The translations under genes and the position numbers were made by a program. This document shows positions 1 through 9,509 of a stretch of DNA of 64,000 nt, in pieces; positions within the stretch are counted from its first letter, which is position 1, and every line of letters starts with the position of its first letter. The stretch is from positions 248,001 to 312,000 of the forward strand of contig NZ_JAUSTW010000006.1 in assembly GCF_030813055.1 (NCBI RefSeq), given 5' to 3'. The notes under the pieces were generated by a model. It did not search any database and had not been told where the DNA came from. It saw only the letters and a list, made by a program, of their open reading frames with translations. This DNA is from Neobacillus ginsengisoli. Its GTDB lineage: Bacteria > Bacillota > Bacilli > Bacillales_B > DSM-18226.

Positions 1-1
1 A

Positions 2-376
2 AAGCCGCTCTTTGAAAATATTTTATTTGGTCAGCAAAAAACACCACTAGGAGTTTATGAATGGAATGATGTGAATATTCAGGCCGGAATTGGCGATACC
101 ATTATCGACCTTAGCTACACGATGCTCCCAAAAGGAGAAACCGTTATTTTCATCCGAAATTTAATCGGAAATATTCAAATTCTTGTTCCCTATGAAATTG
201 AAGTAAGTGTTCATCATTCTTGTGTTGCCGGTTCAGCGACTGTCTTTAATAATCACCAATCAAAAATTTTTAATCAGGTTTATCATTTAATAACACCTGA
301 GTACGATCAAGCAGAGCAAAAGGTAAAAATCTTTACTTCGCTCGTTGTCGGGAATTTAGAGGTGAGCAGGATATGA
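2..376 (+). CDS. liaF: LiaF C-terminal part (cell-wall-active antibiotics response protein), truncated by window edge
   Basis: The reading frame is open from base 2 to the stop at 376, so this is the last ~124 residues of a longer gene that begins outside the window. The segment YEWNDVNIQAGIGDTIIDL and the following beta-rich stretch (GETVIFIRNLIGNIQILVP) match the C-terminal domain of LiaF-type proteins. LiaF is the membrane inhibitor that keeps the LiaS kinase silent without envelope stress. Its stop overlaps the liaS start by four bases (ATGA), which implies translational coupling. The liaF-liaS-liaR order agrees with the assignment. Whether liaIH lies upstream cannot be seen. Confidence 0.9.
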   Translation, partial: KPLFENILFGQQKTPLGVYEWNDVNIQAGIGDTIIDLSYTMLPKGETVIFIRNLIGNIQILVPYEIEVSVHHSCVAGSATVFNNHQSKIFNQVYHLITPEYDQAEQKVKIFTSLVVGNLEVSRI

Positions 377-1422
377 GTACAACCGGACGCCAAATTGTTT
401 GGAGTGTTGGCTTCTCCTTCCTTATTGCCATTATAGTCGGTGGAATATTTATCTACGTGTTTCCGATTACGGAATGGTCAGAGCTATGGGACAGGCATTT
501 TATGGATATCCCATTCGTCATTTTTATTCCCGCATTTAGCATTGCCGTCGGAGTCCTGCTTGGGGCTTTTTCCGGCCTTTTTTGGAGAAGACAATTTCTT
601 TCAGTCGATCATGCCCTTCATCAATTGGAGGAAGGCAGACAGGCTGAATTTAAAGGGCGGCCACCGCTCAGTGAAATGCAAACAATTGCCGAACGCATTG
701 ATAAAATAGGGAAACAAATGGCGGAGCAAGCAAAGCTTTCACAACGGCTGGCTACGGAAAAGGTAGAAGACCAGGAAACCAGAATTCAAGAGATTATTTC
801 ACAGGAACGGAACAGACTTGCACGGGAACTGCATGATTCTGTCAGCCAGCAATTATTTGCGGCATCTATGATGATGTCGGCCATCAATGAAGCCAAACAG
901 CATACAGAAGCAACTCCTGAAGCCAAACAGCTGAAATTGGTGGAAGAGATGATTCATCAATCACAATTGGAAATGCGCGCATTGCTGCTTCACTTACGTC
1001 CGGTGGCTCTAAAGAATAAATCACTTCGAGAAGGAATTGAAGAGCTATTAATCGAATTAACTCAAAAGGTAACAATGGATATTAATTGGAAGCTTGAAAC
1101 CTTCTCACTTGATAAAGGGGTGGAAGACCATCTTTTTCGAATCCTGCAGGAATCTGTTTCTAACACTCTTCGGCATGCAAAAGCCAGCAAGCTTGAAGTT
1201 CTGTTAATCAAGAGAGAGGATCTTGTGATCTTAAGAATTGTCGATGATGGAATCGGATTTGAAGTAGAGGAGACGAAAGCCGGATCGTACGGGATGCAAA
1301 ATATGCATGAGCGTGCACTTGAAGTGGGCGGTACGTTAAAGGTAATTAGTATTAAAAATAAAGGCACAAGGCTGGAAGTAAAGGTTCCAGTGATGATGAA
1401 TGGGGACGGTGCAAATGATTAG
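373..1422 (+). CDS. liaS: LiaS-type envelope-stress sensor histidine kinase
   Basis: A 349-residue histidine kinase of the NarL/LuxR-partner (HisKA_3) class. Two membrane segments lie at about residues 10-30 and 45-70 with almost no extracellular loop between them, as in intramembrane-sensing kinases. The phosphorylated histidine sits in [13 protein letters not shown] (H154). The HATPase_c domain follows with [15 protein letters not shown] (N box) and DDGIGF and GSYGMQNM (G boxes). It should autophosphorylate and pass phosphate to LiaR when cell-wall antibiotics disturb the lipid II cycle. It overlaps liaF by 4 bp and liaR by 8 bp, so the three genes are one operon. The VraS/YvqE family has the same layout; the LiaF neighbour favours LiaS. 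Confidence 0.93.
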   Translation: MSTTGRQIVWSVGFSFLIAIIVGGIFIYVFPITEWSELWDRHFMDIPFVIFIPAFSIAVGVLLGAFSGLFWRRQFLSVDHALHQLEEGRQAEFKGRPPLSEMQTIAERIDKIGKQMAEQAKLSQRLATEKVEDQETRIQEIISQERNRLARELHDSVSQQLFAASMMMSAINEAKQHTEATPEAKQLKLVEEMIHQSQLEMRALLLHLRPVALKNKSLREGIEELLIELTQKVTMDINWKLETFSLDKGVEDHLFRILQESVSNTLRHAKASKLEVLLIKREDLVILRIVDDGIGFEVEETKAGSYGMQNMHERALEVGGTLKVISIKNKGTRLEVKVPVMMNGDGAND

Positions 1423-2050
1423 GGTAGTATTTGTTGATGACCATGAAATGGTAAGAATAGGTGTTTCCTCTTATTTATCAGCACAACCTGACATTGAAGT
1501 CGTCGGTGAAGCCGCTGATGGGAAAAAGGGCGTTGAGCTCGCACTTGAACTAAGACCCGATATAATTTTAATGGACTTGGTTATGAAGGAAATGGACGGA
1601 ATCGAAGCAACAAGGCAAATAATTAACCAATGGCCCGAAGCTAAGGTTATTATTGTAACGAGCTTTTTGGACGATGAAAAAGTATATCCTGCTCTTGAAG
1701 CAGGGGCTGTCAGTTATATGTTGAAAACATCAAAGGCAAGTGAAATCGCTAATGCCGTTCGTGCTACATATCATGGACAATCCGTTCTTGAGCCGGAAGT
1801 AACCGGAAAAATGATGGTAAAAATGCGCCAAAAAAATCAGCATCTGCCCCATGAGGAACTTACCGGCAGAGAGTTAGAAATATTATTACTTATGGCAGAA
1901 GGCAAAACCAATCAGGATATCGCCGATGAATTATTTATTGCTCTAAAAACGGTGAAAACCCATGTGAGCAATATTTTAAGCAAGCTGCGTGTTCAGGACC
2001 GTACGCAAGCGGTAATTTATGCGTTTAAAAATTCATTAATAGATAAATAA
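1415..2050 (+). CDS. liaR: LiaR-type response regulator
   Basis: A NarL/FixJ response regulator of 211 residues. The receiver domain covers residues 1-120 with the acidic pocket VFVDDHE, phosphoacceptor D54 in ILMDLVM, and the conserved T/K region ([12 protein letters not shown]). A LuxR helix-turn-helix covers about 145-205 ([22 protein letters not shown]). The ATG at 1415 is preferred over the in-frame ATG at 1400 because it begins [11 protein letters not shown] exactly as family members do and gives the usual 8-bp overlap with liaS. It activates the Lia regulon when phosphorylated by LiaS. Confidence 0.93.
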   Translation: MIRVVFVDDHEMVRIGVSSYLSAQPDIEVVGEAADGKKGVELALELRPDIILMDLVMKEMDGIEATRQIINQWPEAKVIIVTSFLDDEKVYPALEAGAVSYMLKTSKASEIANAVRATYHGQSVLEPEVTGKMMVKMRQKNQHLPHEELTGRELEILLLMAEGKTNQDIADELFIALKTVKTHVSNILSKLRVQDRTQAVIYAFKNSLIDK

Positions 2051-2055
2051 AAATG

Positions 2056-2075
2056 GGGCGGGTAGCCCTTTTTTT
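2056..2075 (+). terminator. Weak intrinsic terminator after liaR
   Basis: GGGC, five bases, GCCC, then seven T residues directly after the liaR stop. The stem is only 4 bp, so efficiency is doubtful, but placement at the end of the operon fits. Confidence 0.5.
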
Positions 2076-2161
2076 CGTGCGCTGAAAAAAATTCCCTACT
2101 ATTCATGGAACTTGTCTCATAGGTTTATAAAAGTGAGAATGAATGAAAGGGAGTACTATAA

Positions 2162-3496
2162 ATGGCTATCTACTACAGGGGAATCTTCTTTTTAGCGGCA
2201 TCTGCATTTTTAGGAGAAGGGATTGAGTTTCTGGTCAATATGATTTTGGCAAGAGATTTAGGAAGACACGGTCTCGGATTGTATATGTCCATCCTGCCAT
2301 CGATTTTTTTACTTGTTTTGCTCTCAAGCTTTGAGCTGCACGTATCCATTTCAAAGTTTATTGCCGAAAAAGAGGAGCGATACCATCGAAATATACTCTA
2401 CCATGCGATCACCATTACGATTATTTTTACCAGTATCCTATTGGTCCTAGCCACCATTATTTTGCCGTTTATCCCCGTTTTTAATGCCTATCATCCATAT
2501 GTAAGATGGCTTGTTCTCATTCTTATTCCCGTTATCTCCTTTACATCTGTGGCACGGGGATATTTTATGGGGAAAAATCAGATGGGGAAAATTGCAGTAT
2601 CTAATTTCCTAAGAAAAATCTTTCAGGTTATCGTTTTGTTTTTGTTATTCCGTTACTTTGAATTTAATACTGAAGCGTCGCTTTTAATCGCTATCGCTAC
2701 CTTAATTGGAAGTGAAGTTGTTGTTTTTCTATATTTATTCCTCAATTTCATGATTCAATTTCAGCTTTTGAAACGCTACCCTTTTTCTAACTTAAATCGC
2801 AAAGCTGTCCGTAAGAATTTAATGGCCGTCTCAGTTCCTACAACAAGCATGCGCTTGTTTACAGCTTTTATAGGTGCTTTTCAGCCATTCTTAATTAAAG
2901 CAGCACTCGTTCGGTCGGGATTAACCCAAACGCTAGCAACAGAACAATTTGGGATGCTCATGGGTGTCGCTTTAAGTATTGGCTTTTTTCCGGCATTTAT
3001 TGCCCATTCCTTAATGACTGTTCTCATCCCGGCTGTATCGAAATCCCATTCGGAAAAAGATTACACCTCTTTGCAAAAAATGCTGAATCAGGTGATGAAG
3101 CTTACCTTACTATACGGAGTACCTGCCGTTTTCATTTTCTATCTATTTGCCGACAAGCTTACATCATTGTTCTTCCATTCACCCTCTGCAGCTGCTTATT
3201 TACAAATGCTTTGGCCATTCTTTTTATTTCACTTTTTTATCATGCCCTTGCAAGCTTTCTTAATTGGTCTGGGGCTTATCAAAGATATGTTTATTCATTC
3301 CATCTGGGCAACAGTGATTTCGTTTACCATGATTTATTTAGTAGGATCTTTACCTGAATGGAGAATGGATGGGGTCATTATCGCCATGAATACATCGTCG
3401 ATTTTGTTGGCGCTCATGCATTATTTAACGGTCTGTAAGAAAATAGGGGTAACTATTTTTATGAAAGGTGTCATCCGAAAAACAAGTGAAAGATAA
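2162..3496 (+). CDS. Polysaccharide biosynthesis/flippase protein, SpoVB/YkvU-like (MOP superfamily)
   Basis: A 444-residue integral membrane protein with 12-14 predicted hydrophobic segments. The N-terminus (GIEFLVNMILARDLGRHGLGLYM) is typical of the PST/SpoVB branch of the MOP exporter superfamily, as is the motif SVPTTSMRL near residue 220. Such proteins flip lipid-linked sugars or peptidoglycan precursors; Bacillus homologues include SpoVB and YkvU, which act in sporulation. Length matches YkvU (about 445 residues). It stands alone, with GAAAGGGAG upstream of the ATG. The substrate is unknown. Confidence 0.8.
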   Translation: MAIYYRGIFFLAASAFLGEGIEFLVNMILARDLGRHGLGLYMSILPSIFLLVLLSSFELHVSISKFIAEKEERYHRNILYHAITITIIFTSILLVLATIILPFIPVFNAYHPYVRWLVLILIPVISFTSVARGYFMGKNQMGKIAVSNFLRKIFQVIVLFLLFRYFEFNTEASLLIAIATLIGSEVVVFLYLFLNFMIQFQLLKRYPFSNLNRKAVRKNLMAVSVPTTSMRLFTAFIGAFQPFLIKAALVRSGLTQTLATEQFGMLMGVALSIGFFPAFIAHSLMTVLIPAVSKSHSEKDYTSLQKMLNQVMKLTLLYGVPAVFIFYLFADKLTSLFFHSPSAAAYLQMLWPFFLFHFFIMPLQAFLIGLGLIKDMFIHSIWATVISFTMIYLVGSLPEWRMDGVIIAMNTSSILLALMHYLTVCKKIGVTIFMKGVIRKTSER

Positions 3497-3574
3497 AAAT
3501 TACTGCAAATTGCTAGGGAGTATCGGTCTAAATTTATGTGATGCAAATAAATATGTAGCAAAGGAGGGCTCAGA

Positions 3575-5311
3575 ATGAATAGAGAATTATCAAAAAAGAT
3601 CCCTGTACATTTAAAGCAATATATTTCAAAGCAATATTACAATAGCTATACTCCAATTGACCATGCCGTTTGGAGATTTATCATGAAGCAAAATCATTAT
3701 TTTTTAAAAGAAATTGCCCATCCGGCATATGTAAATGGGCTAAGAGATTCGGGGATAAAAACCGAATCGATTCCAAAAGTGGATGAAATGAATACAAGCT
3801 TAGCAAGGTTTGGTTGGGGGGCGGTGACCATTGATGGCTTAATACCCGGGTCAGCCTTTTATGCTTTTCTGGCAAACGGCATTTTACCAATAGCAACGGA
3901 AATTAGGAAATTGCAAAATATTGCTTATACTCCTGCACCGGATATGATCCATGAAGCAGCTGGGCACGCTCCGATTTTATTAGATCAATCCTACAGGGAA
4001 TTTGTAAAAAAAATTGGCAGGATGGGTGCCAAGGCCATCTCCAGCAAGGAAAAACTGGATGTATTTAAAGCAGTTCGTCATTTAACGATTGTTGCCGAGG
4101 ACCCAAAATCTACTTCTGAACAAATTAAGGAAGCGGAAATGAAGGTGGCTGAGGCAAGAAAAAAGGTGAGAGGTATAACGGAAGCAGATCAGGTTTCACG
4201 CTTGTTTTGGTGGACAGTTGAATATGGGTTAGTAGGGGAACTAAGCAGGCCAAAAATATATGGAGCTGGCTTGCTTTCATCCGTGGGAGAGAGCCAAAGC
4301 TGTTTATCAGATGAAGTAAGAAAGATTCCATTTTCTGTTGAAGCGTGTATACAAACTGCATATGATGTGACAAAACCGCAGCCCCAATTATTTGTTTGTA
4401 GGGACTTTGAAGAATTAACGGCTGCGATTGATCAATTTGCTGCAACTATGGCCTTTCAAAAAGGCGGTACCGAAAGTCTGGAAAAAGCCTTGCATTCTGA
4501 GAGTGTAGCGACGATTGAATATTCCTCCGGCTTGCAAGTAACCGGCATTCTAACAACTATTTTAAAAGATGATGAAGGTGAAGCAGTTTATATCCGCACA
4601 AAAGGACCAACAGCGTTAGCATTAAATGATAAACAATTACCCAACCATGGTAAAGAAACTCACTATAAAGGCTTTGGAGCGCCGATTGGTAAATTAACAG
4701 GAGATCTTGTTCTGGAAGATTGTTCTAAAAAACAATTATCTGATCTGGGAATTATTGAAGGAAGTGAGGCCATTTTAAAGTTTCACAACGGCTTAACGGT
4801 AAATGGAATCGTAACGAATATCTTATTTTCAGAACAAAAACCAATACTCATTTCATTTAAGAACAGCACAGTAATATTTAAGGAACAAGTACTATTTGAA
4901 AAAGCTTGGGGGACATTTGATATGGCAGTTGGGGAAAGTATATCTTCTGTATTTGCAGGAGCGGCTGATCCGGATATGTATTTTGATTTGGAGCAGGAAG
5001 AAGGGACAGAAGGAAAGATAGCGAATAAAGATTGGACTGAAATAGAAAATTTTTACGGCGAAATTCGCAGATTACGTGAGCATTCTAATTGGGATGAACA
5101 CTTGTCACGAATCAATGAAATTTTAGCCGTATTGGATGATCAGTACCCAAATGAATGGTTGCTGCGTCTTGAATTACTGGAACTCTTTAACATTCATAAT
5201 GTTCAGAGTGAACCTGTCATAAAGATTGAAGAAATGTTAAAAAACACCAATTGGGAAAAATCCGTCAAACAGATGATTCAACGCGGTTTGACACTCATAA
5301 ATAAATGCTAA
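3575..5311 (+). CDS. Biopterin-dependent aromatic amino acid hydroxylase with long C-terminal extension
   Basis: A 578-residue protein whose first ~290 residues match the pterin-dependent phenylalanine/tyrosine/tryptophan hydroxylase fold. The iron-binding facial triad is visible as H126 and H131 in MIHEAAGHAPILL and E216 in FWWTVEYGLV. The reaction would be tetrahydropterin- and O2-dependent ring hydroxylation, most likely phenylalanine to tyrosine. Residues ~300-578 form an extension I cannot assign; classic bacterial PhhA proteins are about 260-300 residues. No pterin-carbinolamine dehydratase gene lies nearby. AAGGAGGG before the ATG fixes the start. It forms a single-gene unit ending in a strong terminator. 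Confidence 0.88.
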   Translation: MNRELSKKIPVHLKQYISKQYYNSYTPIDHAVWRFIMKQNHYFLKEIAHPAYVNGLRDSGIKTESIPKVDEMNTSLARFGWGAVTIDGLIPGSAFYAFLANGILPIATEIRKLQNIAYTPAPDMIHEAAGHAPILLDQSYREFVKKIGRMGAKAISSKEKLDVFKAVRHLTIVAEDPKSTSEQIKEAEMKVAEARKKVRGITEADQVSRLFWWTVEYGLVGELSRPKIYGAGLLSSVGESQSCLSDEVRKIPFSVEACIQTAYDVTKPQPQLFVCRDFEELTAAIDQFAATMAFQKGGTESLEKALHSESVATIEYSSGLQVTGILTTILKDDEGEAVYIRTKGPTALALNDKQLPNHGKETHYKGFGAPIGKLTGDLVLEDCSKKQLSDLGIIEGSEAILKFHNGLTVNGIVTNILFSEQKPILISFKNSTVIFKEQVLFEKAWGTFDMAVGESISSVFAGAADPDMYFDLEQEEGTEGKIANKDWTEIENFYGEIRRLREHSNWDEHLSRINEILAVLDDQYPNEWLLRLELLELFNIHNVQSEPVIKIEEMLKNTNWEKSVKQMIQRGLTLINKC

Positions 5312-5318
5312 CATAGAA

Positions 5319-5351
5319 GAGGCTGACTCAGTGAGTCAGCCTCCGCTTTTT
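5319..5351 (+). terminator. Strong intrinsic terminator between convergent genes
   Basis: A 10-bp perfect stem (GAGGCTGACT / AGTCAGCCTC), five-base loop, then CCGCTTTTT. It lies between the hydroxylase and the convergent BI-1 gene. An A-rich run upstream of the stem is weak, so it mainly serves the plus strand. Confidence 0.9.
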
Positions 5352-5986
5352 CAGTCCTTACTATTTAGGATTCCTAATATCCGAAGAATACTTAGGAACA
5401 GATTGATAAAATCCAAGTATAAGCTTAAAGCCATTAATGGAACGTCTTCTTGTCTAACACCTTGATGCTTCATAAGGCTGAAATCAAAGAGAACATAACC
5501 GCTAAAGACCATCACACCGATAAAGGAGTATGCGAGCATCCCCATCGTGCCTAGTGGCCAGAATATATTAAAAATCGAAATGGCCACTAAGGCAAGAAGG
5601 GCCGCAAGTAAAAATCCGCTTAAAAAGGAAAAGTTCCGTTTCGACTTCGATGCATAAATAGCAATTCCCGTGAACACAACAGTTGTAGTTGCAAATGACA
5701 GTAAAACAATATTAGGTCCTGAAACAGCAATATAATGAGCCACGATTGGATAAAGCGTAATCCCTGAAATAAAAGTGAAAATATAGAGAAACGAATAAGA
5801 AATGGCTTTTCTGCGTCTAAAGAAAAAGGCAGCAATAAGCATTACCGTTTCAAAAATTGCCAATGGTAAAAATAATGCAGGTGGTACATAAACGCCTGCC
5901 AATGTGCCGAGTAATGCAAATGCAAGAGAAAGAGCAAATGTTCTTAAAACCGATGGGATATATTCATTCGCTGTTTGTGTATACAA
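5351..5986 (-). CDS. Bax inhibitor-1/YetJ family membrane protein
   Basis: A 211-residue, seven-helix hydrophobic protein. The order of helices and the C-terminal FSGYVLFDFSLMKH and LSLYLDFINLFLSILRILG segments are those of the BI-1/TMBIM/YccA family. In Bacillus subtilis the counterpart YetJ is a pH-sensitive calcium leak channel of the cytoplasmic membrane; that role is inferred here. The start is TTG, supported by GAGGTGA six bases upstream. It is monocistronic. Confidence 0.88.
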   Translation of the reverse strand: MYTQTANEYIPSVLRTFALSLAFALLGTLAGVYVPPALFLPLAIFETVMLIAAFFFRRRKAISYSFLYIFTFISGITLYPIVAHYIAVSGPNIVLLSFATTTVVFTGIAIYASKSKRNFSFLSGFLLAALLALVAISIFNIFWPLGTMGMLAYSFIGVMVFSGYVLFDFSLMKHQGVRQEDVPLMALSLYLDFINLFLSILRILGILNSKD

Positions 5987-6074
5987 TTTTTTTCACCTCA
6001 AAAATAAGTCTTATTAAGGTATACGATTAAATGGTCAAGATGTTTCATTTTTTCTTAGAAAATTTTTAGCTAAT

Positions 6075-6098
6075 CAGAATTTATATCCATAAATTCTG
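6075..6098 (-). terminator. Possible hairpin downstream of mscL
   Basis: CAGAATTTAT, four bases, ATAAATTCTG: a 10-bp perfect but AT-rich stem just past the mscL stop. The T-run on the minus strand is poor, so termination is uncertain. Confidence 0.4.
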
Positions 6099-6113
6099 AA
6101 CGCATAAGTGCAA

Positions 6114-6521
6114 CTACGCTTCTGTCTTCGCCCTTAGGGGCTCGCCAATCGGCGAGTTTTCTTTATCTTCTTTCAATAAGTCACGAATTTCGGCTAAAAG
6201 CTCTTCTGTCCGATCCACTTTTTCTACTACTTTTGCTTGTTCATCTTTCTTTTTGAAACGATTAATACCTTTTACAAAAAGGAAGATTGAAAAGGAAATA
6301 ATGAAGAAATCAACAACCGATTGCAAAAAAAGACCATAATGTAAATGGCCAATAGCTAGTTTAGAGAAATTAACTCCACCCATTAGTAAGCCAATAATAG
6401 GCATCAAAACATCTTGAACAAGAGAAGTGACAATTTTACCAAACGCCCCGCCAATAATTACACCAACAGCGAGATCGAGTACGTTCCCTTTCATAGCAAA
6501 CTGTTTAAATTCATTCCACAT
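6114..6521 (-). CDS. mscL: Large-conductance mechanosensitive channel MscL
   Basis: A 135-residue homopentameric osmotic safety-valve channel of the cytoplasmic membrane. The N-terminal amphipathic helix and TM1 are diagnostic ([27 protein letters not shown]), followed by [13 protein letters not shown]2 ([17 protein letters not shown]) and a charged C-terminal helix bundle. The ATG at 6521 is chosen because GGAGG lies seven bases upstream; the in-frame GTG at 6539 lies before that site. It stands alone, divergent from queF. Confidence 0.96.
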   Translation of the reverse strand: MWNEFKQFAMKGNVLDLAVGVIIGGAFGKIVTSLVQDVLMPIIGLLMGGVNFSKLAIGHLHYGLFLQSVVDFFIISFSIFLFVKGINRFKKKDEQAKVVEKVDRTEELLAEIRDLLKEDKENSPIGEPLRAKTEA

Positions 6522-6676
6522 GATAAAGCCTCCAATCACTATTTCTTAAATGCCCATTGTACCGTTAAGCTTGTTCCTTATGCAACCTGATTTTTTTCCC
6601 AACAAATGATTATTGACAGTACACAGTATATTTTCTATAGTTACTATGTCAATTGGTCAATGAGGAGGATCTATAA

Positions 6677-7174
6677 ATGGCAGGAAGAACTGATGCAGAA
6701 TTAGAAGGCGTCACACTACTTGGAAATCAAGGTACAAAATACTTGTTTGAATATACTCCGGACGTTTTAGAGGCTTTTGATAATAAGCATCCAAATCGCG
6801 ATTATTTTGTTAAATTCAATTTCCCTGAATTTACAAGTCTTTGCCCGAAAACAGGCCAGCCCGATTTTGCTACTATTTATATAAGCTATATTCCGGATAA
6901 AAAGATGGTCGAAAGCAAATCACTTAAACTTTATCTTTTTAGCTTCCGTAACCATGGTGATTTTCACGAAGACTGCATGAATATCATTATGAATGATTTA
7001 ATTAAATTGATGGACCCAAGGTACATCGAAGTCTGGGGCAAATTTACGCCTAGAGGCGGGATCTCAATTGACCCATACTGCAATTATGGTAAACCGGGTA
7101 CAAAGTTCGAACAAATGGCAGCCCACCGTTTGATGAACCATGATTTATACCCTGAAAAAATTGATAATCGTTAA
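6677..7174 (+). CDS. queF: NADPH-dependent 7-cyano-7-deazaguanine (preQ0) reductase
   Basis: A 165-residue unimodular QueF that reduces preQ0 to preQ1 in queuosine tRNA biosynthesis. The catalytic Cys56 and Asp63 are in [16 protein letters not shown], and the QueF signature [21 protein letters not shown] follows. GAGGAGG lies upstream of the ATG. No queC/D/E genes are adjacent, so it is separate from the rest of the pathway. I see no convincing preQ1 riboswitch in the short leader. Confidence 0.97.
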   Translation: MAGRTDAELEGVTLLGNQGTKYLFEYTPDVLEAFDNKHPNRDYFVKFNFPEFTSLCPKTGQPDFATIYISYIPDKKMVESKSLKLYLFSFRNHGDFHEDCMNIIMNDLIKLMDPRYIEVWGKFTPRGGISIDPYCNYGKPGTKFEQMAAHRLMNHDLYPEKIDNR

Positions 7175-7181
7175 ATGGAAG

Positions 7182-7214
7182 GAGCAGAAACCTCTAAGGG
7201 TGCTGCTCTTTTTA
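7182..7214 (+). terminator. Intrinsic terminator after queF
   Basis: GAGCAG and CTGCTC arms separated by 15 bases and followed by TTTTTT. It also abuts the convergent LuxR gene end. Confidence 0.85.
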
Positions 7215-8717
7215 TTATGAAATTAACTTCATTCGAATGGCTTTAACTGCAGCATCTGTCCGGTTTTTGGCCGATAATTTTTGAATGATATTGGAAACAT
7301 AATCACGAACGGTGTAGCTGCTAAGATGAAGTTGCTGTGCTGCTTCATTAATAGAAGCACCGTCTGCAATCAACCTCAACACTTCTTTCTCTCGCTGAGT
7401 TAATACGCAATTGGAACTGCCAAATTGCTGTAATGCTTCATCCCAAATAGAATTTAATAATTCCCCTGCATAATGCCCGAATTTAATCAATGTAGTTAAT
7501 GTTTGCGTTGCAACTTCAAATTGAGAATCTTCCCCTTGATCTAATAATGCAATTCCCAGTAATTTATTTTCAGCTGGAACAAAAATCGGTAATACCACGA
7601 TTGATTTTAGGCGATATTCCCGAACATATTTTTCCGGCAGCACATCCGAAGCATTGGAAAAATAAAGTGGCTGAGAGTGTGTTAACGAACTGAAATAGTT
7701 ATTAATTAAAGGAAGTTGGAAAATAGCTTCTCTAATTTGCCGGACAGAGGGACTGCTTACATTATATCCTGACACGCCAATCCCTTTATTCTCATTGTGG
7801 TTATATAGGAATAAGGCGCAGCGCTTAAAAGGCATGTAATCAGTGATTCCTTGAGTGATTGCTTGTACCGCACAATCGGCACTTTTGCTTTGTAATAATC
7901 GCTGTAAATACAAAAGGGATGCATCTTTCCATTCCATTTTACTTTCAAGATGATGAAGCTTCAGCTGACGGAGATACATTCCTTTAATCAATTCTTTTTG
8001 TTGCTCCGTTACCGAAACCTCAACTTCCTGTAAGCCAATAAGGAGGATATCATTCAAACATGGAATTTGGATAACGTTGTTATGTACCTTGCTTTCTCCT
8101 AACAACCTTGTAATCGCCATCGATAGATGGTCAATATGATTGGCTTTTATACTTAAACACATTTCAATCAAATGCTTTTCAACTTTATTTTTAGCTGAAC
8201 AAACGACCTTTTCAATTTTAAAATCAATTTGCTCTTTTTTCACGATTGCTAACCATTCCATAGGGATAATGTTCGTAGCCATCATCATTTTGATCCATTT
8301 CTCGATACGGTCCTCCAAATCCTGAGTCAATAATGTATGGTCTAGTATTCTTGAAAAAAAGGCTTGAATAGCTTGATGGTCGAGAATAGATGTAGAAGGG
8401 TTTGCGGACAGAAGCTTATGAAAAATATTTTCAATCGCTGTTACGAGAAAAATAGCCTCTGATTCTTCATGTGCAGAGGAAAAACGGGTTTGCCACTCAG
8501 CAAGCAATGACAGAATAAAGGAGTCCGCACTAGGGGGATATTCTATTGAAATTTCCTGAAAGGCAAATTGAATCATTGAATCAAATTGATCTACCAATGT
8601 AGGATTTTTGTAATTGGATGATGATAATAACTGCTTCCACTCTTCTATAAATAGGTCTTTAAGGCCTATAAGCAGATTAACCCCATTCAGTAAGAGCTGC
8701 TCAACTTTTCGTTCCAT
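7215..8717 (-). CDS. Large LuxR-type transcriptional regulator with GAF-like domain
   Basis: A 500-residue regulator. The C-terminal ~65 residues are a LuxR/FixJ helix-turn-helix (LTQREKEVLRLIADGASINEA, then SSYTVRDYVSNIIQKLSAKN). The preceding ~160 residues (CAVQAITQGITDYMPFKRCALFL onward) look like a GAF small-molecule-sensing domain. The first ~260 residues are helical and unassigned. The ATG at 8717 is preferred to the upstream TTG at 8744 because GGGGGGAGG lies just before it. No receiver domain is present, so it is probably ligand-gated rather than phosphorylated. It is divergent from the DUF6230/DUF6114 operon and is its likely regulator (inference). Confidence 0.82.
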   Translation of the reverse strand: MERKVEQLLLNGVNLLIGLKDLFIEEWKQLLSSSNYKNPTLVDQFDSMIQFAFQEISIEYPPSADSFILSLLAEWQTRFSSAHEESEAIFLVTAIENIFHKLLSANPSTSILDHQAIQAFFSRILDHTLLTQDLEDRIEKWIKMMMATNIIPMEWLAIVKKEQIDFKIEKVVCSAKNKVEKHLIEMCLSIKANHIDHLSMAITRLLGESKVHNNVIQIPCLNDILLIGLQEVEVSVTEQQKELIKGMYLRQLKLHHLESKMEWKDASLLYLQRLLQSKSADCAVQAITQGITDYMPFKRCALFLYNHNENKGIGVSGYNVSSPSVRQIREAIFQLPLINNYFSSLTHSQPLYFSNASDVLPEKYVREYRLKSIVVLPIFVPAENKLLGIALLDQGEDSQFEVATQTLTTLIKFGHYAGELLNSIWDEALQQFGSSNCVLTQREKEVLRLIADGASINEAAQQLHLSSYTVRDYVSNIIQKLSAKNRTDAAVKAIRMKLIS

Positions 8718-8797
8718 ATTTAATCCTCCCCCCTTATATACCAATAATTATAAAATTCAGGTCTTGCTTTTCCTATATGTCCGTAGTAGTATCTTTA

Positions 8798-8813
8798 CCC
8801 GACATTTGACGGG
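8798..8813. promoter_or_regulatory. Imperfect 16-bp palindrome between LuxR regulator and DUF6230 operon
   Basis: CCCGACATTTGACGGG has dyad symmetry at 12 of 16 positions, in the 200-bp divergent intergenic region. It is a candidate operator for the LuxR-type protein. GTAGTAG occurs on either side (8783 and 8847 region). No function is proven. Confidence 0.35.
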
Positions 8814-8919
8814 GGAGTTAATTTTTCACGATATTTTCCGTACTTGTAGTAGAGAGAATAGGAGGGTATGGTTAAGAAAAGTAATATTTTCTTAAAATTC
8901 AAAAAACTGGAGGGCGTTT

Positions 8920-9495
8920 ATGGAAAGTTCAATGCAGCTTTTAGAGGGTACCACAAGCAAAAAGGTTTTCTGGACAGCATTAGGTTCTGGAATATTGGCG
9001 TTGGCAGTGCTATTAGTTTCGTTTGGAATCTCGGGAGTGGCTTATGCAGTACCGATTGCCGGTATAGGTGACTTCTATGTTGAGTTTGATAAGCTGGTAG
9101 GGAATGGATATACCTTTTATCCTAAAATGGGTGAAACCAGTGCTGAAGATTCTGCTCCCCAAGGGACAAACCTGATGGATAATTTGGTCATTGACAACTT
9201 GCAATTATACAAAGATTTTAAAGTAGGAAATCAATGGATTCGTGTGAAAATAGCGGCTTCCAAACCGGTTCAGATTACGGGGTTGGAGCACGATGCAAGC
9301 CTAATTGAAGCAGATGCTAAATTCCAAAACTTAGTTTTGCAGGAAAAGCACAGTGACGACTGGCAGAAGCAATTTAAACAAACCTCGACACAAATTATTT
9401 TAGAGCATGCCAAGCTAAAAACACACTATCTTTTCCAAAAAACGATTAATATGAACGGAATGAGGCTTACGGTTGAAAGAATCAATAAAAATTAA
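8920..9495 (+). CDS. DUF6230-like exported/membrane-anchored protein
   Basis: A 191-residue protein with one N-terminal hydrophobic segment (about residues 18-43, ending SGVAYAVP) and a beta-rich exported domain. The arrangement of a hydrophobic anchor, a domain beginning with a phrase like FYVEFDKLVGNGYTFYP, and an adjacent DUF6114 gene matches the DUF6230 family that I know mainly from actinobacteria. Function is unknown. GGAGG six bases upstream supports the ATG. It heads a three-gene operon and its stop overlaps the next reading frame by one base. The third gene repeats the same opening phrase (FIIQADRVVGSGMF), so the two may be paralogous domains. Confidence 0.7.
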   Translation: MESSMQLLEGTTSKKVFWTALGSGILALAVLLVSFGISGVAYAVPIAGIGDFYVEFDKLVGNGYTFYPKMGETSAEDSAPQGTNLMDNLVIDNLQLYKDFKVGNQWIRVKIAASKPVQITGLEHDASLIEADAKFQNLVLQEKHSDDWQKQFKQTSTQIILEHAKLKTHYLFQKTINMNGMRLTVERINKN

Positions 9496-9509
9496 TGCGG
9501 GGAGAGAAC

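Noticed and set aside
6540..6676. Possible preQ1 riboswitch before queF
   Set aside because: The 137-bp leader lacks the compact C-rich hairpin plus A-rich tail of preQ1 aptamers, and no terminator lies before the ribosome binding site.
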